This document shows positions 1 to 7,415 of a DNA stretch of 32,125 nucleotides, piece by piece; position 1 is the stretch's first letter; each line of letters starts with the position of its first letter. The notes below the pieces were generated by a model that was given only the letters and a program-made list of their open reading frames with translations, made no database searches and was not told where the DNA came from. The position numbers were made by a program, and so were the translations under genes. The stretch comes from an uncultured Bdellovibrionales bacterium (GTDB lineage: Bacteria > Bdellovibrionota > Bdellovibrionia > Bdellovibrionales > UBA1609), in contig CALLAU010000069.1 in the NCBI GenBank assembly GCA_938002015.1, positions 1-32,125 on the forward strand, in the 5' to 3' direction.

Positions 1-1
1 C

Positions 2-463
2 CAAGCTTTAAAAGATAGAAAAACTAAAGTTAAAGAGATGGCTTTAGATCATAAAAAAGAAAGAGAATCTATTAAAGCTGAATTTAAAGAAATTCTAGCT
101 AGATTAAGAGCTGAGCATAAAGCCGCTAGAGCTGATTTAAATAGTTCTATTAAAGCTAAGATGAAGGCTTGTAGAAGTGATAAAGAAGCTAGAAAATCTG
201 GTGAATGTAAAAAGTTAGCTGTAGAGATGAGGGCTGAGAGAAAGTCTTTAAAAGACAGTCATAGAAGTGCTTATAAAGCGATTCTTGATCAAAGAAAAGC
301 AGCACTGAAAGCTTTTGCAAGTGATTGTAAGGCTAAGAGAAAAGATTTAGCTCAAAGTTTATTAAAAGCAGCTAAAGCTCTTAGGCATGAACTAAGATCA
401 GCTCATAATAAAATGATGCAAGGATTTCAAGAAGATATAGCTTCATGTGATGCTAGTGAATAA
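2..463 (+). CDS. Lys/Ala-rich coiled-coil protein, 5' end outside window
   Basis: The reading frame is open to the left edge of the window (codons from base 2 encode QALKDRKTKVKE before the first visible ATG at base 38), so the gene almost certainly starts upstream and only its C-terminal part of about 153 residues is seen. It is made of Lys, Ala, Arg, Glu and Ser with few hydrophobic residues, in a helix-forming pattern (repeats resembling KAxRxDxxxxxKxK), and has three cysteines. No catalytic motif is visible. It could be a periplasmic or envelope-associated helical protein, but no family is recognised and no signal peptide can be judged. A strong intrinsic terminator follows about 40 bases after the stop, so it is the last gene of its transcript. 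Confidence 0.7.
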   Translation, partial: QALKDRKTKVKEMALDHKKERESIKAEFKEILARLRAEHKAARADLNSSIKAKMKACRSDKEARKSGECKKLAVEMRAERKSLKDSHRSAYKAILDQRKAALKAFASDCKAKRKDLAQSLLKAAKALRHELRSAHNKMMQGFQEDIASCDASE

Positions 464-499
464 TTAGTTATATTAAATTAGTTAAATAATTTAATTTCT

Positions 500-533
500 A
501 AAAGAGCTCTTTAAATAAAGAGCTCTTTTTTTT
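500..533 (+). terminator. Intrinsic terminator after the coiled-coil gene
   Basis: Bases 500-513 (AAAAGAGCTCTTTA) are the exact reverse complement of 516-529, and a run of eight T ends at 533. The arm is itself nearly palindromic (GAGCTC core). The placement, 37 bases after the stop at 463, fits a Rho-independent terminator. Confidence 0.85.
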
Positions 534-654
534 AGCATTGACCAACTTTTAAGAAAAAAGATACCAACGTCTAGACTTCAACTCCCGGACTGTGAACTAA
601 ACAAATTATGTTTTATTTTCTTTTTATTAACATTTCATAAAATAAGGAGAAAAT

Positions 655-1794
655 ATGTTAAAAAAAATGAGCCTGATTCTTTTGTGTCTGTCTTTTAGCA
701 GTATATCTTTTGCTAGTTCTGACTTAAGCGGTACAGATTTAAGTATTTTAAAGACGGTAAGTCTTCCAAGCTTTCCGGATATAGAAATTCCAATATATAA
801 AAGTCGTGGTAATAGAGGCCCTGCTGTTTTATTAGTTCATGGTAACTCTTCATCTGCTAGATCATACGTAGAGCAAGTAAGAAGAAGCCTTGGAAGAAAT
901 AGAAAACTTTTTTTACTGGATCTTCCAGGTCACGGTTTAGCTTCAAAAGTTGATGAAAGTCTTCCGCTTCCTACTCAACCAAATGGCCTTCCACTTGGTT
1001 TTGCAGAATATCAAACAGGTCTTTTAGAAGCAGTAGCGAGAGTGGCAAATGATCCTGATGTTCAAGCTGAAGTCTTTGTTGGATGGAGTTTAGGAGGAGA
1101 TATTCTCTTACTTGCTCAAGGTGCTGGGCTTATCCCAAATGCTAAAGGGCTTTTCATTTTTGGAACTGCTCCAGCTGGTGCAAATGCTCCAAGTCAACAG
1201 CCTCCATTTATTGGGCCTTATGTTCCAGGTGTTGCAGGGTTAAGTATCTTAGCTTCTTTTGGTTTTTCTTTTCAGGCTGATCCTAACTCCCCAATTGGTT
1301 TTAACTTAAATGCTAGTTTTGATGACGCTGTTCCCCCTTACGCTCCAGCTCCAATTTCTGATGCTGACTCAATAGGTGAGGCATACGCCAGAGCTTTCTT
1401 TAAAAACAACAGAAGACTAAGTGGAAACATCCCTTACTTTGTTTTAGAAGATGCCCTTCATAGATCTGATGACAGGTTTAGAAGTTCACTAGGTGTTCTG
1501 GCTTTAGGACTACTTCCTCCAGGAGCTCCAGCTCTTCCAGATGAGTTACAAGTTCTTCAAGGCCTTCAGGGTGATCCACAAGATCCTACAGACGATATTC
1601 CTATAGCAATTCTCTATGGTGAAGAAGAAGCTTTTGTAAATATCAACTATTTAGAAGATTTAAAAGCAGGCGGAATTTTACCAACTCTTTGGCAGAATCA
1701 AATCATTAGAGTAAACAGAGCTGGACATGCAATACATCTTGATAGACCAGCAAAGTTTAACAGGCTTTTAAGAAGGTTTATTAGATCTTTATAA
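655..1794 (+). CDS. Exported alpha/beta hydrolase
   Basis: 379 residues with a Sec signal peptide (MLKKM, then a hydrophobic stretch ending near SISFASS) and an alpha/beta-hydrolase fold. Visible landmarks are the oxyanion-type LLVHGNSSSARSY strand-loop near residue 60, LLDLPGHGLAS near 92, the nucleophile elbow GWSLGG near 143, an acidic segment ILYGEEEAF near 323, and the catalytic His in RAGHAIHLDRP near 357. The Ser-acid-His triad therefore looks intact. Between elbow and acid there is a long Pro/Ala-rich cap of about 150 residues, so the substrate cannot be named; esterase or lipase activity in the periplasm or outside the cell is the reasonable guess. An AAGGAG ribosome site lies about 8 bases before the ATG. 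It stands alone between two terminators. Confidence 0.85.
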   Translation: MLKKMSLILLCLSFSSISFASSDLSGTDLSILKTVSLPSFPDIEIPIYKSRGNRGPAVLLVHGNSSSARSYVEQVRRSLGRNRKLFLLDLPGHGLASKVDESLPLPTQPNGLPLGFAEYQTGLLEAVARVANDPDVQAEVFVGWSLGGDILLLAQGAGLIPNAKGLFIFGTAPAGANAPSQQPPFIGPYVPGVAGLSILASFGFSFQADPNSPIGFNLNASFDDAVPPYAPAPISDADSIGEAYARAFFKNNRRLSGNIPYFVLEDALHRSDDRFRSSLGVLALGLLPPGAPALPDELQVLQGLQGDPQDPTDDIPIAILYGEEEAFVNINYLEDLKAGGILPTLWQNQIIRVNRAGHAIHLDRPAKFNRLLRRFIRSL

Positions 1795-1816
1795 AAAGAA
1801 AGAAATATAAGAAAAT

Positions 1817-1851
1817 AAAAAAAGCTCATTAATTAATAATGAGCTTTTTTT
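1817..1851. terminator. Bidirectional intrinsic terminator
   Basis: Arm 1817-1831 (AAAAAAAGCTCATTA) is an exact reverse complement of 1837-1851, with a 5-base loop. It has an A run on one side and a T run on the other, so it can end both the hydrolase transcript (+) and the nagZ operon (-), which converge here. Confidence 0.85.
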
Positions 1852-1901
1852 ATTTAATAATAAGGTCAAAAATTAATGACTAATAGCTTACCGTGGTTAA
1901 C

Positions 1902-2948
1902 TTATTCAGCAATTTTTTTAGCTAAATCCTTATGATCTTGAGCTCCAATTTTAGATGAATCAAAACTTTCAGGGCCTAAAAGATTTGTACTTTCTTTAAA
2001 GTCCATGATTCTATCAAATCTTTCTATATCAAGTTCTACTTTTTCATTTAGTATCTCTAAAGCTTCTTTGGCTTTTTCATGGCCATGACAAAAAAGAAGT
2101 TGATCAAAACCAATGTTATAAGTTCTTTCAACTAAGTAATCTAGTTCATACTTTTGAAGTGCTCCCATCTCTAAATCATCAGTCATGATAAAAGCTCTAG
2201 TTCCCATATCATCAATTAAAATATCTTTAATCCACTTCTCTGAGAGCGTGACAGGGTAGTCTGGGTCAACATTTGGAAACATAAGGTGACCTGGCATTAA
2301 AAATTCAGGCTTGCTTCTTAAAGCTCTTCTAAAAGCATCAATATCAATAATATCTTCTAGCTTTCTATCATCTATTGGAAGTTCATCATGACTATCTGCT
2401 TTAGTGTAGCCATGTCCTGGAAAATGCTTAATACAGCTTAACATATCTACTTTCTTAAAACCTCTAATCACTCCAGAAGCAACTTTACCAACTTCTTCAG
2501 GGTCATTTGAAAAAGCCCTATCTCCAATAACATCATTTTCATCATTTAATATTGTGTCGGTACAAGGTGAGAAATCAAAATTTACTCCAACAGCTCGAAG
2601 CTCTGTTCCCATGGCTACTCCAAAATCATAAGCTAGTGTTGGAGATTGCTTTTCACCAAGCTTGTTCATTGGAGGCCAAATAGTAAAGGGATCTTTAAAC
2701 CTTGCTACACGCCCGCCTTCCATATCAACTCCAATTACAGCAGGAACTTTTAAACCGTTTGAAATTGAAATATCTTGGATGTGCTTATTTAATTTATAAA
2801 CTTGCTCAGGGCTTTCATAATTTCTTGTAAAAAGAATCACGCCCCCAACAGGAGTGTTTGTTAAGAAGTCTATTTCCTCAGGTGTAAGTTTTGTCCCCTT
2901 TAGACCTGTCCATAAAAACTGCGCTAATTTAACTTTTTTTGTGTCCAT
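1902..2948 (-). CDS. nagZ: Beta-N-acetylglucosaminidase NagZ (GH3)
   Basis: 348 residues, the usual length for cytosolic NagZ, with no signal peptide. The enzyme removes GlcNAc from GlcNAc-anhydroMurNAc(-peptides) during peptidoglycan recycling. Seen in order: IGVDMEGGRVARF (72-84), NFDFSPCTD (123-131), GDRAFSNDP (142-150), the NagZ-specific catalytic loop KHFPGHGYTKADSH (174-187, with the Asp/His pair acting as acid-base), and MTDDLEMGA (255-263, D257 the likely nucleophile). An AGAGGAG site lies about 6 bases before the ATG. It is the last gene of a minus-strand unit behind two Dpp-type permeases (55-bp gap), and lies a few kb from anmK, amgK and murU homologues, which supports a role in cell-wall salvage rather than general sugar breakdown. 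Confidence 0.95.
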   Translation of the reverse strand: MDTKKVKLAQFLWTGLKGTKLTPEEIDFLTNTPVGGVILFTRNYESPEQVYKLNKHIQDISISNGLKVPAVIGVDMEGGRVARFKDPFTIWPPMNKLGEKQSPTLAYDFGVAMGTELRAVGVNFDFSPCTDTILNDENDVIGDRAFSNDPEEVGKVASGVIRGFKKVDMLSCIKHFPGHGYTKADSHDELPIDDRKLEDIIDIDAFRRALRSKPEFLMPGHLMFPNVDPDYPVTLSEKWIKDILIDDMGTRAFIMTDDLEMGALQKYELDYLVERTYNIGFDQLLFCHGHEKAKEALEILNEKVELDIERFDRIMDFKESTNLLGPESFDSSKIGAQDHKDLAKKIAE

Positions 2949-3003
2949 TTAAAAGACTCCTCTTATGCGTGATTTCTGTTAAAAATTATAGAATAAAACA
3001 AAA

Positions 3004-3828
3004 CTACACGACAGAATTTTTTTTCGGGTCTAGCACTTGTTTTAGACCATCCCCTAGTAGGTTAAAGCCTAAAACGAGAAAGACAATACATAGGCCAGGA
3101 AAGAGTGCAATATGGTACGCCTCAACAAGATAGAACCTTCCTGTATTTAGTAAAGAGCCCCATGTTGGTATGTGTGCTGGAGCTCCAAGCCCTAAAAAAC
3201 TTAAGCCAGATTCTACAATCAGTGTTCCTGCAAGAGAGAAAGTACATTGAACTAGAAGAACTCCAAAAAGGTTTGGCCAAATATAGCGGCATACAATCCT
3301 TGTTGAACTGTTTCCTAAAGCTGTTGCAGCTTGGATATAGTCTTTTTCTTTTAAATAAAGAATTTCACCTCTAATTAGTCTAGCAAAGCCAGTCCAGCCT
3401 GTGAGAGTAAGAGCAAAGATAAGGTTTTTAACTGATGGACCAAGAACTGAAACAAGTGCTAAAGCGAGTAAGAACCCAGGAAATGCATAGAAAAGATCTA
3501 GTATTCTCATCATAAACTGATCAGTTCTTCCGCCTTTATAACCAGCAACAGATCCATAGATAAGCCCAATGATTAAACTAAAGAAAACAACTGAAAATGA
3601 AATAACAAGGCTGATTCTTGCACCAATTGCCACTTTCTTAAAAAGATCAGCCCCTGTTTCATCAGTTCCAAAAAGATTTACTAAGTTAGGAGCTTGAAAC
3701 TTATTACTTAAATTGATTTCATTAGCTGAATTTAAATCAATACTTAGGCTAAAAAAACTTATTATAGCAAAGATAGAAACAAGCAGAAGGCCAACACTAA
3801 AAAAGGGGTTTTTAAAAGTTTTTATCAT
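3004..3828 (-). CDS. Dpp/Opp-type ABC transporter permease (DppC family)
   Basis: 274 residues of the DppC/OppC type: an N-terminal membrane helix (FSVGLLLVSIFAIISFFSL), a periplasmic segment holding the family motif NLFGTDETGADLF, then a five-helix inner-membrane domain with the EAA loop near EKDYIQAATALGNSSTRI, followed by FLGLGAPAHIPTWGSLL, which is typical of the family. It would form half of the channel of a peptide importer with the DppB-type protein encoded immediately upstream; the two genes overlap by four bases (ATGA). No binding protein or ATPase gene is nearby, so those parts must come from elsewhere. The link to nagZ downstream suggests peptidoglycan peptides or muropeptides as cargo; that is inference. 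Confidence 0.85.
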   Translation of the reverse strand: MIKTFKNPFFSVGLLLVSIFAIISFFSLSIDLNSANEINLSNKFQAPNLVNLFGTDETGADLFKKVAIGARISLVISFSVVFFSLIIGLIYGSVAGYKGGRTDQFMMRILDLFYAFPGFLLALALVSVLGPSVKNLIFALTLTGWTGFARLIRGEILYLKEKDYIQAATALGNSSTRIVCRYIWPNLFGVLLVQCTFSLAGTLIVESGLSFLGLGAPAHIPTWGSLLNTGRFYLVEAYHIALFPGLCIVFLVLGFNLLGDGLKQVLDPKKNSVV

Positions 3829-4745
3829 TTCGTTTTAACTCTTGGATCAATGAAGGAATAGCTTAAGTCTGTCACAAAATTTACTAAAACATAGATTGTC
3901 GCAATCACTAAAATACAGCCTTGAACAATAGGATAATCCCTTTGTTGTATTCCATCAAAGAGTAAGGTCCCAAGACCTGGCCAGTTAAAAATAGTTTCTG
4001 TAATAACAGTTCCTGTTAAAAGCATACCAATTTGTAAACCTATAAGAGTAACAACAGGCATAAGTGCATTTTTAAGAGCATGTTTAAAATAAACTTTTCT
4101 TTTAGTGATGCCTTTTGAATAAGCTACTTTAATATAGTCTTCTGTAAGTTCTTCTTTCATTGCAGCTCTTGTCATTCGCATCAATATTGCTCCAAGAGGA
4201 AGAGCTAAACTTAAACTTGGAAGGATGAGATGGCTCACTCCTCCGCGCTCTCCTACAGGAAGTATTCCAAATAAAACCGCAAAAATCCAAATAAGAATCG
4301 GACCCAAGAAATACCCAGGTAGAGACATTCCTAAAACGCCTACAGAAGTTCCAAAAAAATCAACAGTCTTTGATTTTGTACTAGCTGTAAGAACTCCAGC
4401 AGGGATTCCCCAGCCTACAGCTAAAATAATAGAAGCTAGGCTAAGTTCTATAGTAGCTGGAAGGCGCTCAAAAAGAAGAGAGGATACGGCAACACCACTA
4501 AAAATTGATTTGCCAAAATCTAATTTTACTAAATTAACTAAGAAACTTAAGTACTGTGAAAATAAAGAACCTGTAAAACCAAGAGCTTCTCTTAATTCTG
4601 CTCTGTCTTGATCTGTGGCATAATCTCCAAGCATAAGATCAACAGGGTCACCTGGAATAAGATGGATGAGAAAAAAAGTAACTGTAGAGATTGCAAAAAG
4701 TAGGGGGATGAGTGCAAGTAGTCTACTTATGAACAGCCTGAGCAA
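3825..4745 (-). CDS. Dpp/Opp-type ABC transporter permease (DppB family)
   Basis: 306 residues of the DppB/OppB type. Visible are the first membrane helix followed by FLIHLIPGDPVDLMLGDYAT (the PGDP motif of the family), the EAA loop EDYIKVAYSKGITKRKVYFKHALKNA, and the C-terminal ETIFNWPGLGTLLFDGIQQRDYP signature in a fragmentary match. The start is a TTG at 4745: an AGGAG ribosome site at 4752-4756 is six bases upstream, which fixes the choice. The start overlaps the 3' end of the upstream exported-protein gene by 23 bases, and the stop overlaps the DppC-type gene by four, so the three are translated as a coupled unit. Substrate unknown; see the DppC-type partner. Confidence 0.85.
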   Translation of the reverse strand: MLRLFISRLLALIPLLFAISTVTFFLIHLIPGDPVDLMLGDYATDQDRAELREALGFTGSLFSQYLSFLVNLVKLDFGKSIFSGVAVSSLLFERLPATIELSLASIILAVGWGIPAGVLTASTKSKTVDFFGTSVGVLGMSLPGYFLGPILIWIFAVLFGILPVGERGGVSHLILPSLSLALPLGAILMRMTRAAMKEELTEDYIKVAYSKGITKRKVYFKHALKNALMPVVTLIGLQIGMLLTGTVITETIFNWPGLGTLLFDGIQQRDYPIVQGCILVIATIYVLVNFVTDLSYSFIDPRVKTK

Positions 4746-5298
4746 TTTTTTCTCCTATAAATAAATTAACGTCTTTATTTTCAAAGATTTTTGCTCGAGT
4801 TTCAAGGTCGCAAGGTAAAAGACTTAAATTAGACTTTAAAAAAGAGATCTTATTAATTTCAGTTTTAAAGCCGTTATTTCGAACATCTAAGTTAATCTGA
4901 CCACCTTTAGTTTCTACTTCAAGTTTTGAAATCGTAGATTTTGAATCCTTCATTTTAAAGTGCGCAGTGCCACTTTGAGTTGAAACTTCATAAACGGTTT
5001 CTGGGGTCATTTTTTTGGACATAATGAAATCGATTAAAAACTCATCTTTAATTACGAGGTTCTTCTTTTCTTTTGCAATGAAATCAGCATTTGATTCGAC
5101 TTTCTTTTTTGAAATGAGTCCATTTTTTTTAATATAGATTTTTTTCTGTATTTTATTATCTTTAAAAGTTGCTGATTCTAAAATATAATCATTCTTATTG
5201 AGTTCATCACCACGCTGAATGTTAAAACACCTTAAATCAGCATTTGACTGTATTGATAAAGTGATAAAAAAAATAAAGAAAAAGTTTAAAAGATTCAC
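4723..5298 (-). CDS. Exported protein of unknown function, first gene of permease-nagZ unit
   Basis: About 191 residues from a GTG at 5298; an alternative TTG start at 5334 would add 12 residues but neither has a clear ribosome site. From the GTG the protein opens directly into a hydrophobic signal sequence (LLNFFFIFFITLSIQ, cleavage near SNA). The rest is Lys/Asn/Glu-rich, probably beta-rich, with two cysteines in the mature part (RC and PC) that could pair. No family is recognised. It is the first gene of the operon leading into the two permease genes and nagZ, overlapping the DppB-type start by 23 bases. A periplasmic partner of the transporter is possible, but it does not look like a standard substrate-binding protein, which would be about 500 residues. 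Confidence 0.6.
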   Translation of the reverse strand: MNLLNFFFIFFITLSIQSNADLRCFNIQRGDELNKNDYILESATFKDNKIQKKIYIKKNGLISKKKVESNADFIAKEKKNLVIKDEFLIDFIMSKKMTPETVYEVSTQSGTAHFKMKDSKSTISKLEVETKGGQINLDVRNNGFKTEINKISFLKSNLSLLPCDLETRAKIFENKDVNLFIGEKIAQAVHK

Positions 5299-5327
5299 CT
5301 CTTCAATACTACGAAAGCAGCATTCAT
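5295..5327 (-). other. Possible 10-codon leader ORF coupled to the downstream start
   Basis: ATG at 5327 reads MNAAFVVLKR and stops at TGA 5297-5295. The TGA overlaps the GTG start at 5298 of the next gene as GTGA, the arrangement expected for translational coupling. There is no clear ribosome site before the ATG, so this could be chance. Confidence 0.2.
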
Positions 5328-5366
5328 AGGGCAAGACTAGCTTTGGCCCAGACCTAAAGTCTGTAA

Positions 5367-5402
5367 TTGTTTAATAACCTAAAATTAGACTAATATAAAC
5401 TT
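5367..5402 (+). promoter_or_regulatory. Candidate promoter of anmK, predicts leaderless mRNA
   Basis: TTGTTT (5367-5372) and TAATAT (5391-5396) are separated by 18 bases, a plausible -35/-10 pair. A start seven bases after the -10 falls on the anmK ATG at 5403, and there is no Shine-Dalgarno sequence in front of that ATG. The element sits in the 68-104 bp gap between divergent genes. Confidence 0.4.
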
Positions 5403-6482
5403 ATGAAAATTATTGGAATAATGAGTGGAACAAGTTTAGATGGTGTTGATTTTGTTTTAACAGATGTTACGAAGCGTGGAAGCAAGATTGATAAGGTAAA
5501 ATATATAGATAAAGGAGAAGTTAAATTTCCTAAACCTTTAAAGGATAAGCTTTTAAAGATTTGTGAGAATGAACTCGACTTTAGAGCAGCTACAGAAGTC
5601 CACTACGAGCTTGGTAGGTTTTATGAGAAGTCTTTAAATAAGATTACAACTAAGAAGAAGTGGAAGTTTGATCTTATTGGACTACATGGGCAAACCGTTT
5701 TTCATAATCCCCCTAAAGCAACTCTTCAAATTGGAGAGCCTTCTTTTTTAACAAGTTTTGGAGTTCCTGTAGTTGCTAACTTTAGAAATAAAAATGTAGC
5801 TTTTGGTGGAGAGGGAGCTCCTTTGGCCCCATCATTTCATAATGAAGTATTTTCAGAAAAAAATAAAAGCACTGTTTTTTTAAATATTGGTGGTATGACA
5901 AATATCACTTATATGCCTTTTAAAGGAGCCGGTTATGCAACGGATCTTGGACCAGGGAATGTTTTTGTGGATAAAGCTGTTGAATGTCTTTATAACAAAA
6001 ATTTTGATAAAGGTGGAAAGATAGCGCTGTCAGGTCTTCCAGATGTTTCACTTGTTTTAAAATATGTAAAAAACCACTCTTTTTATAAAAGAAAAACTCC
6101 AAAATCTTGTGGAAGAGAAGATTTTTCTGATAAAGATTTTAAAAAACTGCTTCATAAAATGAAGAAGCTCTCTTTAAAAGATCAAGTGGCAACTTTTTCT
6201 GAAATAACAATTCAATTTTTATTAAAAGATTTAAAAAAAATAAAGTTTGATAAGCTTGTTGTTGGTGGTGGTGGTGCTTTAAATCACTACTTTTTAAATA
6301 GGTTAACTTATGAATTTTGTGATTCAAAAGTTTGCACCAGTGAAGATATGAACTGGCCGATTCAAGCTGTTGAAGGTGGAGCTTTTGCTCTTTTAGCTGC
6401 AATGAAATTTTGGGGTATACCTTATCCTAAGGAATTTTTATTTGATAAAAAGCCTTTAATTCCACTGGGATGCATCTACTAA
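5403..6482 (+). CDS. anmK: Anhydro-N-acetylmuramic acid kinase
   Basis: 359 residues, full length for AnmK, which hydrolyses and phosphorylates 1,6-anhydroMurNAc to MurNAc-6-phosphate in the cytosol. Motifs seen in order are the N-terminal ATP-binding GIMSGTSLDGVDF, GLHGQTVFHNP near 96, GGEGAPLAPSFH near 136, LNIGGMTNIT near 160, DLGPGNVFVDKAVE near 180 and VVGGGGALNHYFLNRL near 285. It is transcribed away from the permease-nagZ unit and has no ribosome site before its ATG. Its last 27 bases overlap the end of the convergent MurU-like gene. It supplies the product that would feed a MurNAc-6-P phosphatase and then the AmgK/MurU pair encoded next door. Confidence 0.95.
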   Translation: MKIIGIMSGTSLDGVDFVLTDVTKRGSKIDKVKYIDKGEVKFPKPLKDKLLKICENELDFRAATEVHYELGRFYEKSLNKITTKKKWKFDLIGLHGQTVFHNPPKATLQIGEPSFLTSFGVPVVANFRNKNVAFGGEGAPLAPSFHNEVFSEKNKSTVFLNIGGMTNITYMPFKGAGYATDLGPGNVFVDKAVECLYNKNFDKGGKIALSGLPDVSLVLKYVKNHSFYKRKTPKSCGREDFSDKDFKKLLHKMKKLSLKDQVATFSEITIQFLLKDLKKIKFDKLVVGGGGALNHYFLNRLTYEFCDSKVCTSEDMNWPIQAVEGGAFALLAAMKFWGIPYPKEFLFDKKPLIPLGCIY

Positions 6483-7415
6483 AACTTTATTTTTAAAAAC
6501 TTGATCTGGTAATACCTGATGAGTTGCAACGACTGAGTTACTTAAGAGTTTAATATCTCCATTAAAATTTTTTGGAACACAGGTAAACTCACTTTTTGCC
6601 TGAGCGTGTTCGTCTAACCCCCATACTTTTGTATTTAAAAAAGCATAAAGGTCAGATTTATAATCAGGGTTCCAAATTTCATGAACTCTAGACACGAATG
6701 ATTTATCAGTTTTATTAAAGATATGCGCAGTTTCACTTTTATGTGCCTTAATAAAATGATCTTCAGAGCCGGTTTCATGCCAGCGAGTTGAATCCTTAAG
6801 GTAAGCTACTTTAATACTCTCTTTGCCAACAAGAGGCAGAATAACGTTTTTAAAAATATGACTTGGTTTTTCTTTAATGTAGTTAAAGATTCTTTTATTT
6901 AATATATAAAAACCTATAAAATGAGCAGCGCTAGAATGAGATGATATTTTTGTTAGATTATTGTTTCCATCAAACTCTAGACCAGATTTAACTTCTTCAG
7001 GTCTTTTAATGCAGAAGAAAGTTGCTAAATGATCTCTTTTAATATGCTCATTCATAAAAAAAGAGATTTCATCTAGATTCTCAATAGCTACAAAAGAATC
7101 TCCGTTTGCAACCCAGAAGTGGTCTTCGGTTTTTAATATGTTTTGAGCATTTAAAATTCCACCAGCACTATCAAGGATTTCTTTTTCAAACACAGGCTTA
7201 TTAATTAAGTAGGGATTTAAAGCAGTCTCAAGTTCATTACTTAGATGATGAGAATTGTAATGTATTTCTTTGGTTCCAAGAAGTTTAAGTAGGCCAGCGG
7301 GGTAGAGAGCAATAGGAAGATTAAAAAAAGGCATTGCAGGTTTTGGTATGAATTGTGTGTGAGGTTGAAATCTAGTGCCAAATCCTGCGCAGAGCAAAAA
7401 GCCTGTATTTATCAT
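6456..7415 (-). CDS. murU: MurU-like sugar-phosphate nucleotidyltransferase with C-terminal extension
   Basis: Sugar-1-phosphate nucleotidyltransferase of the MurU/RmlA-like fold, probably MurNAc-alpha-1-phosphate uridylyltransferase making UDP-MurNAc. Seen: the nucleotide-binding loop LCAGFGTRFQPHTQFIPKP (8-26), matching GxGTRxxPxTxxxPKP, LDSAGGI (81-87) corresponding to the family's ETGGGI, and WVANGDSF (101-108) with the metal-binding Asp. At 319 residues it is roughly 90 longer than the usual 220-240 for MurU; the extra segment at the C-terminus has no motif I recognise. It overlaps the upstream kinase gene by four bases (ATGA), the same amgK-murU pairing as in Pseudomonas, which is the main reason to prefer MurNAc over other sugars. 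Its 3' end overlaps convergent anmK by 27 bases. Confidence 0.8.
   Translation of the reverse strand: MINTGFLLCAGFGTRFQPHTQFIPKPAMPFFNLPIALYPAGLLKLLGTKEIHYNSHHLSNELETALNPYLINKPVFEKEILDSAGGILNAQNILKTEDHFWVANGDSFVAIENLDEISFFMNEHIKRDHLATFFCIKRPEEVKSGLEFDGNNNLTKISSHSSAAHFIGFYILNKRIFNYIKEKPSHIFKNVILPLVGKESIKVAYLKDSTRWHETGSEDHFIKAHKSETAHIFNKTDKSFVSRVHEIWNPDYKSDLYAFLNTKVWGLDEHAQAKSEFTCVPKNFNGDIKLLSNSVVATHQVLPDQVFKNKVLVDASQWN

Noticed and set aside
569..576. GTCTAGAC palindrome in front of the hydrolase gene
   Set aside because: Eight bases only; no second copy seen, so chance is likely.
2939..3374. Two plus-strand frames opposite the nagZ start and DppC-type gene
   Set aside because: They lie mostly antisense to well-supported genes and their proteins have no family resemblance.
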